Positions 26,426-34,617 of a stretch of 64,000 nt of DNA are shown here, piece after piece. Made by a program: the position numbers and the translations under genes. This DNA is from Phycisphaeraceae bacterium (lineage in GTDB: Bacteria > Planctomycetota > Phycisphaerae > Phycisphaerales > UBA1924). The stretch is from contig CP060234.1 in assembly GCA_023898685.1 (NCBI GenBank), positions 2,728,001 to 2,792,000 on the forward strand, read 5' to 3'. The notes below the pieces were generated by a model. The model searched no databases and was not told where the DNA came from. It was given only the letters and a program-made list of their open reading frames with translations. Position 1 is the first letter of the stretch. Each line of letters opens with the position of its first letter.

Positions 26426-26442
26426 TGTGCAGAGAATGTGCA
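26426..26442 (+). repeat. Second TGTGCA direct-repeat pair, just after the predicted transcription start
   Basis: TGTGCA at 26426-26431 and 26437-26442, 11 bases apart, lies about 10-26 bases after the predicted start of transcription. A repressor bound here would block the promoter at 26381-26409. Confidence 0.45.
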
Positions 26443-26478
26443 AACGTGTTTGGGAATCGATCGCATTCTGACGAATGG

Positions 26479-27696
26479 ATGAACATGCCGAAATGCCCCG
26501 CAATCGCCTGTGTGCTCGCACTGGGACTGGCCGCCTGCGCCCGCGCCGAGCCGCGGGGCATCCTGATTGACCTTGCGGAGAAGCCGGTTGTGTTAGGACA
26601 GTTGGCTGCGGGAGATGCGCATCTCGTCAACGCTCGGGACACGCTCGTGGCGCAGGCGGACGATGCGATGCGCGCGCCGGTCCGCCCGGTGACCGAGGGC
26701 AAGGCCGACGGCAATCACGTCGCCCCGAGCGGCGACCCGCACGACTACGTCTCGCTGAGTCCCTATTGGTGGCCCAATCCGCACACCGACGACGGTTTGC
26801 CCTACATCCGCAAGGACGGGCAGGTGAACCCGGATCGCAACGCATTCGACACGCCCAAGCTGGGCGACATGGGCTCGGCCGTGCGCACGCTGGGGTTCGC
26901 CTACTTCATCACGGGTGAGGAGAAGTACGCCGAGCGGGCGATCGATCATGTGCGCGCGTGGTTCGTAGACCCCGCGACCCGGATGAACCCCAACATGCGC
27001 TATTCACAGTTCATCCCGGGCGTGGCCGATGGGCGGCACGTGGGCATCGTTGATACCAACCGCCTGCGCTGGGTGCCCGACGCGCTGCTGATGCTCTCGG
27101 AGTCGCCGGCCTGGACCACCAAGGACGAGCAGGAGACCAAACGCTGGTTCTCCGAGTATGTCGACTGGTTGCTGACCAGCGGTCTGGGCAAGGAGGAGCG
27201 GGAGGCGAAGAACAACCACGGCACCTGGTTCGCCGCGCAAGCCGCCTACTACGCTCTCTATGCGGGGCGCGACGATGTGGCCCGCGAGCTCGTCGAATCG
27301 ATCCCCGCCCGGATCGGGTGGCAGATCGAGCCCGACGGGCGTCAGCCGCTCGAGCTCGTGCGCACGAATTCGCTCGACTACAGCGAATTCAACATCCGCG
27401 CGATGCTCGACCTGTGCAAGTACGCTCAGCACGTGGGGTTCGATCTGGCGGGCTACAAGACCGACGACGGCCGCTCGATCCGGGCGGCGATCGACTTTGT
27501 CCTGCCGTACGAGACGGGCGAGAAGGCCTGGCCCTACGACCAAATCAAGGAGCCCAAGCGGAACATGTATTACCAGGGGCTCCGGGTCGCGTCGCGCGTG
27601 TTCGACGAGCCCCGGTACGAGAAGGCGGCCGAGAAGATCGGCGCGCCGGAAGACGACATGGCGTGGGTTGACCTGCTCCTGCCCGCGAAGCGTTGA
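26479..27696 (+). CDS. PF05426 alginate lyase-like lipoprotein (PL38-like)
   Basis: A protein of 405 residues. The N-terminus has a signal peptide with LAAC just after the hydrophobic core, so it is probably a lipoprotein. The family is shown by YVSLSPYWWPNP, DGLPYIRKDGQVNPDR and LRWVPDALLMLSES, then the catalytic segment KNNHGTWFAAQ with Asn 246 and His 247, and NSLDYSEFNIRAM. PF05426 covers alginate lyases (PL5) and PL38 enzymes acting on uronate polymers; the spacing and motifs look more like PL38. A GTG at 26410 in frame overlaps the promoter -10 region and is rejected as start. First gene of a plus-strand operon, divergent from LacI. Confidence 0.88.
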   Translation: MNMPKCPAIACVLALGLAACARAEPRGILIDLAEKPVVLGQLAAGDAHLVNARDTLVAQADDAMRAPVRPVTEGKADGNHVAPSGDPHDYVSLSPYWWPNPHTDDGLPYIRKDGQVNPDRNAFDTPKLGDMGSAVRTLGFAYFITGEEKYAERAIDHVRAWFVDPATRMNPNMRYSQFIPGVADGRHVGIVDTNRLRWVPDALLMLSESPAWTTKDEQETKRWFSEYVDWLLTSGLGKEEREAKNNHGTWFAAQAAYYALYAGRDDVARELVESIPARIGWQIEPDGRQPLELVRTNSLDYSEFNIRAMLDLCKYAQHVGFDLAGYKTDDGRSIRAAIDFVLPYETGEKAWPYDQIKEPKRNMYYQGLRVASRVFDEPRYEKAAEKIGAPEDDMAWVDLLLPAKR

Positions 27697-27717
27697 CGGC
27701 CCAACGCAGAGGAACGC

Positions 27718-28707
27718 ATGCAATACACGAAGATCCGGGGCATCGAGAGGGAAGTCAGCCGCGTCGCGTTCGGCTGCATGAGCACGGTCCCGAGCATCAT
27801 CTACTCGGGGCTGGAGGCCGACGACGCGGTGGCGACGATGCGCCGTGCGTTTGACCTGGGGATCAACTTCTTCGACACCGCCCGCGCCTACGCCGACGGC
27901 GAGAGCGAGCGCCAGCTGGGCGAGGCGATCCGGGGCATCCGCGACGAGGTGGTGATCGCGAGCAAGCCCAAGGCGGGCGATCTGTCCGCTTCCGAGATCG
28001 CCGGCGAGTGCGAGCAGTCGCTCCGTGACCTGGGGGTCGACCGGATCGACCTCTACCAGATCCACTGGCCCAAGCGCGTCGTGCCGTTGGAAGAGACGGC
28101 ACGGGCGATGGAGACGCTCGTCGAGCAGGGGAAGGTGGGCGCGATCGGCGTGTGCAACTTCGGGCCAACCGATCTCGACGAGTGGCTGGGGCTCGCCCCA
28201 TGCGCAACCGATCAGATCGCCTACAATATGATCTTCCGGGGGTGCGAGTTCACCCTCCGCGAGCGGTGCACGGCGGCGAACGTCGGCATCCTCTGCTACA
28301 GCCCTCTTGGGCAGGGCCTGCTCGCGGGTCGGTACGAGACCGCGGACGACGTCCCGGTAGGCAAGGCCCGCACGCGGCATTTCAGCGACGAACGCCCCGA
28401 CGCACGGCACGGCCAACCCGGTTTTGAGAGCGAGACGTTCGCGGCCATCGCGGCGATCAAGTCGATCGCGGAACGCGAGGGCCTGCCGATGGGCGACCTC
28501 GCCCTCGCCTGGCTGCTCCACCAGCCCGCGGTGTCGGCGGTGCTCGCCGGCGCCAGCCGGCCCGACCAGGTGGAGCGGAACGTGCGCGCGGCGGAGGTCA
28601 CCCTTTCACCAGCAGTGTTGAATGAACTCGACGACGCGACGGCCGTCGTCAAGGAGAAGCTCGGGCCCAGCATCGATATGTGGCAGGTGCCCCCTCGGAC
28701 CGCCTAG
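27718..28707 (+). CDS. Aldo/keto reductase
   Basis: A 329-residue NADPH-dependent (beta/alpha)8 reductase. The catalytic tetrad can be placed: Asp 53 and Tyr 58 in FFDTARAYAD, Lys 83 in VIASKPK, His 116 in LYQIHWPK. The C-terminal cofactor site is in VLAGASRPDQVERNV. It follows the lyase gene by 21 bases, with GAGGAA before the ATG. In this operon it may reduce an unsaturated uronate-derived keto sugar or a hexuronate; a mannuronate reductase role would feed the mannonate dehydratase downstream (inference). Substrate not determinable from sequence. Confidence 0.9.
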   Translation: MQYTKIRGIEREVSRVAFGCMSTVPSIIYSGLEADDAVATMRRAFDLGINFFDTARAYADGESERQLGEAIRGIRDEVVIASKPKAGDLSASEIAGECEQSLRDLGVDRIDLYQIHWPKRVVPLEETARAMETLVEQGKVGAIGVCNFGPTDLDEWLGLAPCATDQIAYNMIFRGCEFTLRERCTAANVGILCYSPLGQGLLAGRYETADDVPVGKARTRHFSDERPDARHGQPGFESETFAAIAAIKSIAEREGLPMGDLALAWLLHQPAVSAVLAGASRPDQVERNVRAAEVTLSPAVLNELDDATAVVKEKLGPSIDMWQVPPRTA

Positions 28708-28737
28708 GCGGCGAGGGGACCCGGGAAGGCGGACAGG

Positions 28738-29814
28738 ATGTGCGCGGACTTCGACAACATGGGTGGCGGCGGGCGGGAACCGCTCCGCGTCGGCATCGCC
28801 GGCCTGGGGCGCAGCGGCTGGAACATCCACGCGAAGACGCTCCGGTCGTGCGGCGATCTTTTCACGATCGCCGCGGCGATGGACCCGGACAGGGACCGGC
28901 GAGAGCAGGCCAAGGACGAGCTTTCCTGCGCGGTGTACGCGAACTACCGCGACCTTGTCGCCCACGACGGGCTCGATGTGCTCGTCATTGCGTCGCCCAA
29001 CCACCTGCACTGCCCCCACGCGCTCGACGCGATCGGGGCGGGGCTGCACGTGGTGGTCGAGAAGCCGTTCGCGATGAGCACCGAGGAGGCCGAGCGGATG
29101 ACGCTCGCCGCGGCCGATGCGGGTGTGGTGATCGCGCCGTTCCAGAACCGTCGCTACGAGCCCCATTTCCGCAAGGTGCTCGAGATCGTGCGGTCGGGGG
29201 CGCTGGGCGAGGTGATCCAGATCCGCATGTGCTGGCACCGGTTCACGCGTCGCTGGGACTGGCAGGCAATGAAGCAGTACGGGGGCGGGGCGCTGTTCAA
29301 CAACGGCACGCACCTGATCGACCAGGCCCTGGAGTTCTTCGACGAGGACGCCGAGCCCGAGGTGTTTCTGGATCTGCACCGGGGCCTGTCGGTGGGCGAC
29401 GCCGAGGAGCATCTCAAGCTCATTCTCAAAGCGCCGGGGGGGCCCACGATCGACATCGAGTACACGAATGCGAGCGCGTACGAGCAGGATCGCTGGCACA
29501 TCATGGGCACGGCGGGCGGGCTGCGCGGCACACCCGAGCGGCTGGAATGGAAGACGGTCGACTGGTCGCGGATGCCGGAGCGGAGACTCGTCGAGGGCCC
29601 CGCGGAGGGCCGGCTCTACCCCGCCGAGCACATCGCCTGGGAGGAGCACACCTGGGAGGCGACGCCCTCGATGCCGATCCCGTACATGCTGTTCTACCTC
29701 GAGCTGCACGACGCGATCTGCAAGGGCCGGCCCATGCTTGTCAGCCCGTTGAGCGTCTTCAGGTATGTGCACATTCTCGACCGATGCCGCGAGCAGATGG
29801 CGGCGATGGGCTGA
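28738..29814 (+). CDS. Gfo/Idh/MocA family oxidoreductase
   Basis: A 358-residue cytoplasmic dehydrogenase. The dinucleotide fold is VGIAGLGRSGWNIH, with VLVIASPNHLHCPHA and the family motif VVVEKPFAMS. The C-terminal domain carries GGGALFNNGTHLIDQALEFF, where the His is the usual catalytic residue. An ATG at 28738 is taken as start, 30 bases after the aldo/keto reductase stop. It is followed 32 bases later by a sugar isomerase. Likely works on a uronic acid or its lactone; substrate unknown. Confidence 0.88.
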   Translation: MCADFDNMGGGGREPLRVGIAGLGRSGWNIHAKTLRSCGDLFTIAAAMDPDRDRREQAKDELSCAVYANYRDLVAHDGLDVLVIASPNHLHCPHALDAIGAGLHVVVEKPFAMSTEEAERMTLAAADAGVVIAPFQNRRYEPHFRKVLEIVRSGALGEVIQIRMCWHRFTRRWDWQAMKQYGGGALFNNGTHLIDQALEFFDEDAEPEVFLDLHRGLSVGDAEEHLKLILKAPGGPTIDIEYTNASAYEQDRWHIMGTAGGLRGTPERLEWKTVDWSRMPERRLVEGPAEGRLYPAEHIAWEEHTWEATPSMPIPYMLFYLELHDAICKGRPMLVSPLSVFRYVHILDRCREQMAAMG

Positions 29815-29846
29815 ACGCGGGGGAGCCTGCGGGAGAAAGGACGGAC

Positions 29847-30755
29847 TTGTTCCCGAGCCTGATGCCAGACCTGATCGCGATCGATGCCGGGCCGGCCCAG
29901 TCGGTGAAGATCGCCTCGCGCGCCGGGTTCGTGGGGCTCGATCTGCGCTTCAACCGCTTCGCGGACGAGATCGAGCGGCTCAACCCCGAGGCGTTCGCCG
30001 ACGCGATGGCCGCGGTCGGGCTGCGGTGCGGCTACTGCTCGATCACGCCCCAGAAGATCGGGGTGGATCATGAGCGGTGGGAAGAAGAGCTCGCCGACGT
30101 GCCCCGCCGCGCGGCGCTCGCAGCGACCGTGGGCTACCGGCGGGCAACGTCGGTGGTCGTGCCATTCTCTGAAACGCTGGACTACGACGCGAACTTCGCG
30201 ATGCATGTGAAGCGGATACGCCAGGCCGCGGACATCCTCGCCGACCACGGCATCTGGTTCGGCCTCGAGTACGTCTCGCCGAAGACCCGCTGGTTCGGCA
30301 AGGGGCACGAGTTCGTGCGCAATCTTGATGGCATGCTCGAGATGCTCGACGCAGTTGACCGCCCCAACGTGGGCGTGATGCTCGACTCGTTCCACTGGTG
30401 CTGCGCGGGCGAGACCGCCGACGACCTCCGCCGCCTGCGCCCGGAGCAGATCGTCGCGGTCCATGTGTGCGATCTGCTCGAGGACGTGCCGATCGACGAG
30501 CAGGACGTGCGGCTCCGGGCGTCGGCGGGCGAGACCGGGCTCGTCGATATGGCCACGTTCCTGCGCACGCTCGACGAGATCGGGTACGACGGGCCGATCA
30601 CCGCGGAGCCGACCCATCCCCGGTGGAAGGAGATGGCCCCGGAGGAAGCGGCGTCGATCACCGCGTGGTCGATCCGAGATTGCTTTGAGAACGCGGGGCT
30701 GACGGTCCCGATGCCATCGCACGCGGGCTCGCGGGGCCCTGGAGAACAGACGTGA
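29847..30755 (+). CDS. Sugar phosphate isomerase/epimerase-like TIM barrel protein
   Basis: A 302-residue protein of the xylose isomerase-like TIM barrel family (PF01261). Seen are SRAGFVGLDLRFNRFAD near the start, GIWFGLEYVSPKT with a probable metal-binding Glu, VGVMLDSFHWCCAG (Asp and His ligands), IVAVHVCDLL and GPITAEPTHP (final Glu). The start is probably the TTG at 29847, because GGGAGAAAGG ends 6 bases before it; an ATG at 29862 would shorten it by five residues. The stop overlaps the next gene (GTGA at 30752-30755). Probably an epimerase or isomerase of a keto or uronic sugar; the exact reaction is not readable. Confidence 0.8.
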   Translation: MFPSLMPDLIAIDAGPAQSVKIASRAGFVGLDLRFNRFADEIERLNPEAFADAMAAVGLRCGYCSITPQKIGVDHERWEEELADVPRRAALAATVGYRRATSVVVPFSETLDYDANFAMHVKRIRQAADILADHGIWFGLEYVSPKTRWFGKGHEFVRNLDGMLEMLDAVDRPNVGVMLDSFHWCCAGETADDLRRLRPEQIVAVHVCDLLEDVPIDEQDVRLRASAGETGLVDMATFLRTLDEIGYDGPITAEPTHPRWKEMAPEEAASITAWSIRDCFENAGLTVPMPSHAGSRGPGEQT

Positions 30756-31960
30756 AGATCACCGACGCCAAGGTCTTTGTCACCAGCCCGGGGCGGAACT
30801 TCGTCACCCTCAAGATCTACACCGAGGACGGCGTGACGGGCCTAGGCGACTGCACCTTGAACGGGCGCGAGCGCTCGGTCAAGAGCTACCTCGAGGACCA
30901 TCTCGTGCCCTGCCTGATCGGGCGGGATGCCCGGGACATCGAGGACATCTGGCAGTATTTCTACCGCGGGGCGTACTGGCGGCGGGGCCCCGTGACGATG
31001 GCCGCGATCGGAGCGATCGACACGGCTCTGTGGGACATCAAGGGCAAAGCGCTGGGGGTGCCGGTGTATCAATTGCTCGGCGGGCGCAGCCGGGCGGGGG
31101 TCACCGTCTACGGGCACGCGTCGGGGCTCGATCTGGCCGAGGCGATGGACGCGGTGCGGGAGTACAAGGCCCAGGGATACAAGGCGATCCGCGTGCAGAG
31201 CGGGATCCCGGGGATCAAGTCGGTCTACGGCGTGGGGCGGGGGCGGTGGTTCTACGAGCCTGCGGACCGCAAGCTGCCCCCCGAGCACGGGTGGAGCACG
31301 CGGAAGTACATGAACTTCGTGCCGGAGTTGATGCACGCGGCGCGGGAGACCGCGGGCCCCGACATCGAGCTGCTGCACGACGTGCACCACCGCCTCACGC
31401 CGCAGGAGGCGGCCGAGCTGGGCAAGCGGCTCGAGCCGGTGGGCCTGTTCTGGCTCGAAGACCCGGTCCCTGGCGAGAACCAGGAAGGGCTCCGGCTGAT
31501 CCGCCAGCACACGACGACGCCCATCGCGATCGGCGAGGTGTTCAACTCGATCTACGACTGCCAGACGATCATCACCGAGCAGCTCTGCGACTACATCCGC
31601 ATGACTGTGAGCCACTCGGGGGGGCTGACGCATCTCCGCAAGGTCGCGGCGCTGGCCGACCTCTACCACGTGCGGACCGGGTGCCACGGGCCGACGGACA
31701 TCTCGCCCGTCGCGATGTCGGCCTGCCTTCACTTCGGGCTCTGGGTGCCCAACTTCGGGATCCAGGAGTTCATGCTGCACAGCGAGGAGGCGATGGAGAT
31801 TTTCGGCTGGTCGTACGAATTCAGGGACGGGATGGTCAACCCGCCCGAGAAGCCCGGGTTGGGCGTGGAGTTCGACGAGAAGCTGGCCGAGAAGTACCCC
31901 TATCAGCGGGCCTACCTGCCGGTGAACCGGCGGGAGGACGGGGGGATGTGGAACTGGTGA
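30752..31960 (+). CDS. manD: D-mannonate dehydratase (enolase superfamily, ManD)
   Basis: A 402-residue cytoplasmic enzyme that dehydrates D-mannonate to 2-keto-3-deoxygluconate. Every residue I remember from characterised ManD falls at the same number: Arg 147 and Tyr 159 (YGVGRGRW loop), metal ligands Asp 210, Glu 236 and Glu 262, His 212 and His 312. The length is also the same as that of the well-studied enzyme. Start is GTG at 30752, translationally coupled to the isomerase by GTGA and preceded by GGAGAA. It links uronate breakdown to the KDG pathway. Some ManD-like proteins use D-gluconate with low efficiency, so the substrate is very likely but not proven. Confidence 0.95.
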   Translation: MKITDAKVFVTSPGRNFVTLKIYTEDGVTGLGDCTLNGRERSVKSYLEDHLVPCLIGRDARDIEDIWQYFYRGAYWRRGPVTMAAIGAIDTALWDIKGKALGVPVYQLLGGRSRAGVTVYGHASGLDLAEAMDAVREYKAQGYKAIRVQSGIPGIKSVYGVGRGRWFYEPADRKLPPEHGWSTRKYMNFVPELMHAARETAGPDIELLHDVHHRLTPQEAAELGKRLEPVGLFWLEDPVPGENQEGLRLIRQHTTTPIAIGEVFNSIYDCQTIITEQLCDYIRMTVSHSGGLTHLRKVAALADLYHVRTGCHGPTDISPVAMSACLHFGLWVPNFGIQEFMLHSEEAMEIFGWSYEFRDGMVNPPEKPGLGVEFDEKLAEKYPYQRAYLPVNRREDGGMWNW

Positions 31961-32003
31961 GCCGCGGGGCGGGGGCCCGGCGAGCGGAGCAAGCAGCGGC
32001 GTG

Positions 32004-34547
32004 ATGCGTGCTTTGGGCCGGTCCATCCTGGGTGTCGTGCTGCTGGCGACGCCGATCGTGCGCGCGCAGCTGTCCCAGGCGTGGGTCGAGTACGCGGCCG
32101 ACCCGGACCACAATCCCAACATCCCGAACGTGAGCTACGCGGGATATGGGGGCGGTGGCGTGCCGCTGCCGGACGGATCGGGCACGCTGCTGATCTCGGT
32201 GACCAGCTACGGCGCGACGGGCGACGGGGTCACCGACGACACGGCGGCGGTGCGGGCGGCCATTGATGCCGCCGCGACTTTGAACGGCCAGCAGCCCAAC
32301 GGGGTGACGGTGCTGTTCCCGCCCGGGACGTATGTGCTCAGCGGGCCGCTCTTGGTGCACGGGGACAGGATCCAGATCCGGGGCGTCGATCGCGATTCGA
32401 CGACGCTGCTGTTCACGGAGTCGCTGACCGACAGCTACGCGGTGTATCCCGGGACCGATCCGGGGGACAGCAACTGGTCGTTCAATGGGGGGATGATCTG
32501 GTTCTGCCACGAGACGCGGGTGCCCTACTACTCGGGCGTCCCGACGATCAGCTCGCTCGACAACGGATTCCGATTCACGGGGACGCAGGACATCACAGAG
32601 CCCGCGTTCAGGGGCGACCACACCGTGACCGTTGCCGACGCGACGCTCTACGACCCTGGGCAGACGGTCGTCATCGAGATCAACAACGCGGCCGACTTCT
32701 CGACGCTTCGGTATCTGCTGGGTGATGGCGAATGGGCGCAGAACTACTTGTTCACGAGCTCGAAGGATGGGGGCATTCTGCCGTCGGCTCGCTCGAGCTT
32801 CCGGATCTACCAGACAATCGAGTCGGCCAACGGGACGCACGTGACGTTCCGCGAGCCCGTGAGGTTCGACCTGCGCGCGGAGTGGGACCCCGAGATCAAG
32901 ACGATCGAGCGGACGCACCACGACGTGGGCGTCGCCAACCTCACCATCAAGCTGCTCCGCGACTATGAGTGGACGCGGGGCGAGTGGCACAACAAGGAGC
33001 CCGGCTTCAACGGCGTCGCGTTCACCGACACGATCAACGCGTTCGCGGACAATCTGCGTATCGTCGACCCGGGCGGGATCGCGGTGTTCATGAACTACTG
33101 CAAGAACATCACGGTCAACAATGTCGTCGTCGACTACTCGAGCCCGGAGCGGATGCAGCACCACCACGGCTTCGGGTTCGCGAACACCGCGGACTCGATC
33201 TACGAGAACTTCGAGATCAGGAGCCGCCCGCTTCACGGCATCTACTGCGGCAACTTCTGCGTCAACAACGTCTACAGCGACGGCGTGCTGCACGGGGGCA
33301 CGTTCGACTACCACAAGTTGCTGCCCTACGCGAACGTCTACACGCAGATCGACATCGTCAACACGGGAGACTCTGGGGGCGGATCGGACTCGGGCCCCGA
33401 GATGGGGGCGAGGCACGTTCACTGGAACGTCAATCTGCATCGCACTACGAGCCGGCTCGCGGCTCAGCCCGACATCATGCCGATGGGGGCGCTGGTGGGC
33501 GTCCGTTGCACCACCCCCGCGCAGCCTTTCAGCGACGAGAACGGGGACCCGGAGCTCCTGCGCGAGAGCGTGGGGCTGGGGGCCCGGTCGCCCAATCCGC
33601 CCAATCTCTACGAGGCCCAGCTCGCGCTGCGGCTGGGCCTGCCCATCGACGAGCAGGTACCCGCGCCGGACTGCGACGGCTGCGCCGACGACGTGCCGTA
33701 TGGCTTCGACTTCGGTGGCCTGCTCAACACCCCGCTGACCGGGCAGGACAACTGGGAGTTCAGCCGAGACTTCAGCGATATCGACGGCGAGAACACGTTC
33801 TACCAGATGGACCCGACGTATCCGGGCGGTTCCGTGCCGGCGGCGATCAACCGCAACGGGCGGGACAGCATCATCGTGCGGCAGAACGATGACCGCTTCG
33901 CGTTTCGGGCGCACCGACACGACGACAGCGACGCGAGGGTCCGGTTCGACGCCCGGGCGGGCATCGCGGGCGGGGCGAGCGGCAACGTCTACTTCATCCT
34001 CAACAACTCCGACGGCCGCGACGAGGGCATCCAGTTCGGCCTGACGACCACCGATTTCATCCTGCGCGGCGGGCAGTTCAGCAACTTGCTCTATCTGACC
34101 GTCCCGATCCCGTCGGGCTGGTACGCGAAGGGTGAGTGGGCCCGCCTCGAGCTCCGCGTTGACTTCACGGCCGGGCCCGACGGCGAGGCGTCGCTCTACT
34201 TCATGAACCTCACCGACGGCGATTCGTCGTTCCGCGCGGTGCCCGGGCTCCAGAACATCCCGCTGCTGGGCGAGGTGGCCTACCCGGAGACATGGGACCG
34301 GATCGAGTTCCGTCTGCGGAACGCGGGCGCCGCGACCAACATCGTGGCGAACGTCGGCGCCCTGAGCGTCGACTGCTGCCCTGCCGACCTCGACGGCGAC
34401 GGGATGCTGACCGCGATCGGCGACGTCGTCCCGTTCATCTCGGGCGTCGACGCGGGCACGCCGGAGACCGACCTCGACGGGGACGGCGAATCGACGTTCC
34501 TCGACATGATCGGGTATCTCCGTCTGTTCGACGAGGGCTGCCCGTGA
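32004..34547 (+). CDS. Secreted pectate lyase-like beta-helix protein with dockerin
   Basis: An 847-residue secreted protein. Residues 1-22 are a signal peptide ending VRAQ. The segment SVTSYGATGDGVTDDTAAVRAAIDAAA is the opening of the Pectate_lyase_3/GH28-type beta-helix superfamily, followed by VLFPPGTYVLSGPL and strand repeats up to about residue 500 (FRFTGTQDITEPAF, NITVNNVVVDYSS). About residues 550-780 resemble a concanavalin-like domain (FEFRLRNAG-like strands near its end). The C-terminus (about 790-847) is a dockerin pair: DLDGDGMLTAIGDV and DLDGDGESTFLDMIG, ending DEGCP. A GTG at 32001 adds one Met; ATG 32004 is preferred. A lyase or hydrolase on a uronate- or rhamnose-containing polymer is likely; substrate unknown. 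Confidence 0.82.
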   Translation: MRALGRSILGVVLLATPIVRAQLSQAWVEYAADPDHNPNIPNVSYAGYGGGGVPLPDGSGTLLISVTSYGATGDGVTDDTAAVRAAIDAAATLNGQQPNGVTVLFPPGTYVLSGPLLVHGDRIQIRGVDRDSTTLLFTESLTDSYAVYPGTDPGDSNWSFNGGMIWFCHETRVPYYSGVPTISSLDNGFRFTGTQDITEPAFRGDHTVTVADATLYDPGQTVVIEINNAADFSTLRYLLGDGEWAQNYLFTSSKDGGILPSARSSFRIYQTIESANGTHVTFREPVRFDLRAEWDPEIKTIERTHHDVGVANLTIKLLRDYEWTRGEWHNKEPGFNGVAFTDTINAFADNLRIVDPGGIAVFMNYCKNITVNNVVVDYSSPERMQHHHGFGFANTADSIYENFEIRSRPLHGIYCGNFCVNNVYSDGVLHGGTFDYHKLLPYANVYTQIDIVNTGDSGGGSDSGPEMGARHVHWNVNLHRTTSRLAAQPDIMPMGALVGVRCTTPAQPFSDENGDPELLRESVGLGARSPNPPNLYEAQLALRLGLPIDEQVPAPDCDGCADDVPYGFDFGGLLNTPLTGQDNWEFSRDFSDIDGENTFYQMDPTYPGGSVPAAINRNGRDSIIVRQNDDRFAFRAHRHDDSDARVRFDARAGIAGGASGNVYFILNNSDGRDEGIQFGLTTTDFILRGGQFSNLLYLTVPIPSGWYAKGEWARLELRVDFTAGPDGEASLYFMNLTDGDSSFRAVPGLQNIPLLGEVAYPETWDRIEFRLRNAGAATNIVANVGALSVDCCPADLDGDGMLTAIGDVVPFISGVDAGTPETDLDGDGESTFLDMIGYLRLFDEGCP

Positions 34548-34617
34548 ATTGGCTCCGACCGCGAGAATGTTGGCTGCGCAGTGATCAGTGAGAAAGTGCA
34601 CACGCCAGAAGGGACTC

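Noticed and set aside
26410..26478. Earlier GTG start at 26410 for the PF05426 lyase
   Set aside because: The GTG begins at the last base before the predicted transcription start, overlapping the -10 box region, and the extra residues precede the signal peptide.
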